Source: DAOOPX01 sp964653045 (lineage in GTDB: Bacteria; Patescibacteriota; Microgenomatia; UBA1400; PJMF01). From it: a DNA stretch of 12,062 nt. The notes under the pieces were generated by a model. That model was not told the origin of the DNA. It did not search any database and saw only the letters and a program-made list of their open reading frames with translations. Numbering within the stretch: the first letter of the stretch is position 1; every line of letters begins with the position of its first letter. Position numbers and translations under genes: made by a program. Where the stretch lies: NCBI GenBank assembly GCA_964653045.1, contig CAZZBW010000026.1, positions 1 through 12,062 of the forward strand. The letters run 5' to 3'. This document shows, piece by piece, positions 11,997 through 12,062 of the stretch.

Positions 11997-12062
11997 GTTA
12001 TCCGCAGTTGAATAAGTCGCGATACATATTGCACTTTTGAAAGGTGTGATATGGTCTCAGAT

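Noticed and set aside
12029..12055. Promoter at the end of the window (TTGCAC and TATGGT)
   Set aside because: The spacer is 15 bp, the -10 is poor and the downstream gene is outside the window, so it cannot be supported.
1..12062. CRISPR array, insertion sequence, prophage or defence system
   Set aside because: No regularly spaced direct repeats, transposase, integrase, nuclease or toxin-antitoxin-like proteins were seen; gene order looks like ordinary chromosome.

Overview
The window looks bacterial and chromosomal: nine intact protein genes, one tRNA gene, a factor-independent terminator, and no mobile element, phage or CRISPR signal. The source is probably an uncultivated bacterium. A LytR-CpsA-Psr protein with a GYGGAGHQGG-type N-terminal motif, few Shine-Dalgarno sites, several apparently leaderless genes and many small non-textbook proteins suggest a Patescibacteria/CPR-like or other monoderm lineage. 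That placement is inference, not proof.

Layout. (1) 22-3168, plus strand: a COG1926-type phosphoribosyltransferase, then a membrane-anchored S41-peptidase-like protein with a J-domain-like insert, then an LCP (LytR-CpsA-Psr) envelope protein 5 nt downstream of it. (2) 3175-4122, minus strand: a D-2-hydroxyacid dehydrogenase-fold protein that lacks the family's catalytic residues. (3) 4199-4283: tRNA-Ser(GCU), followed 12 nt later by an uncharacterised polytopic membrane protein with an EEISWGQR motif. (4) 5504-7736: an SDR-type L-threonine 3-dehydrogenase and a 2-amino-3-ketobutyrate CoA ligase, a two-step threonine-to-glycine plus acetyl-CoA operon. (5) 7832-11434: two GH130 genes, one with an unknown N-terminal domain and one a tandem fusion of two GH130 domains, so three GH130 domains in a row, probably for beta-mannoside metabolism. 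(6) 11578-11937: a small RRM RNA-binding protein with a structured 5' leader and a strong terminator.

Two patterns cut across the genes. First, perfect or near-perfect inverted repeats with arms of 9-14 bp and tiny loops sit inside most of the plus-strand coding regions (248, 522, 787, 2147, 2995, 4604, 6144, 8090, 9306). They are unrelated in sequence, do not break reading frames, and far exceed chance. In the first GH130 gene the palindrome coincides with the loss of a motif kept by the two paralogous domains. Second, three genes (starts at 22, 731 and 4122) have a TATACT -10 box 8-10 nt before the start codon, the geometry of leaderless transcripts, whereas TACAAT or TATAAT boxes precede the genes with leaders.
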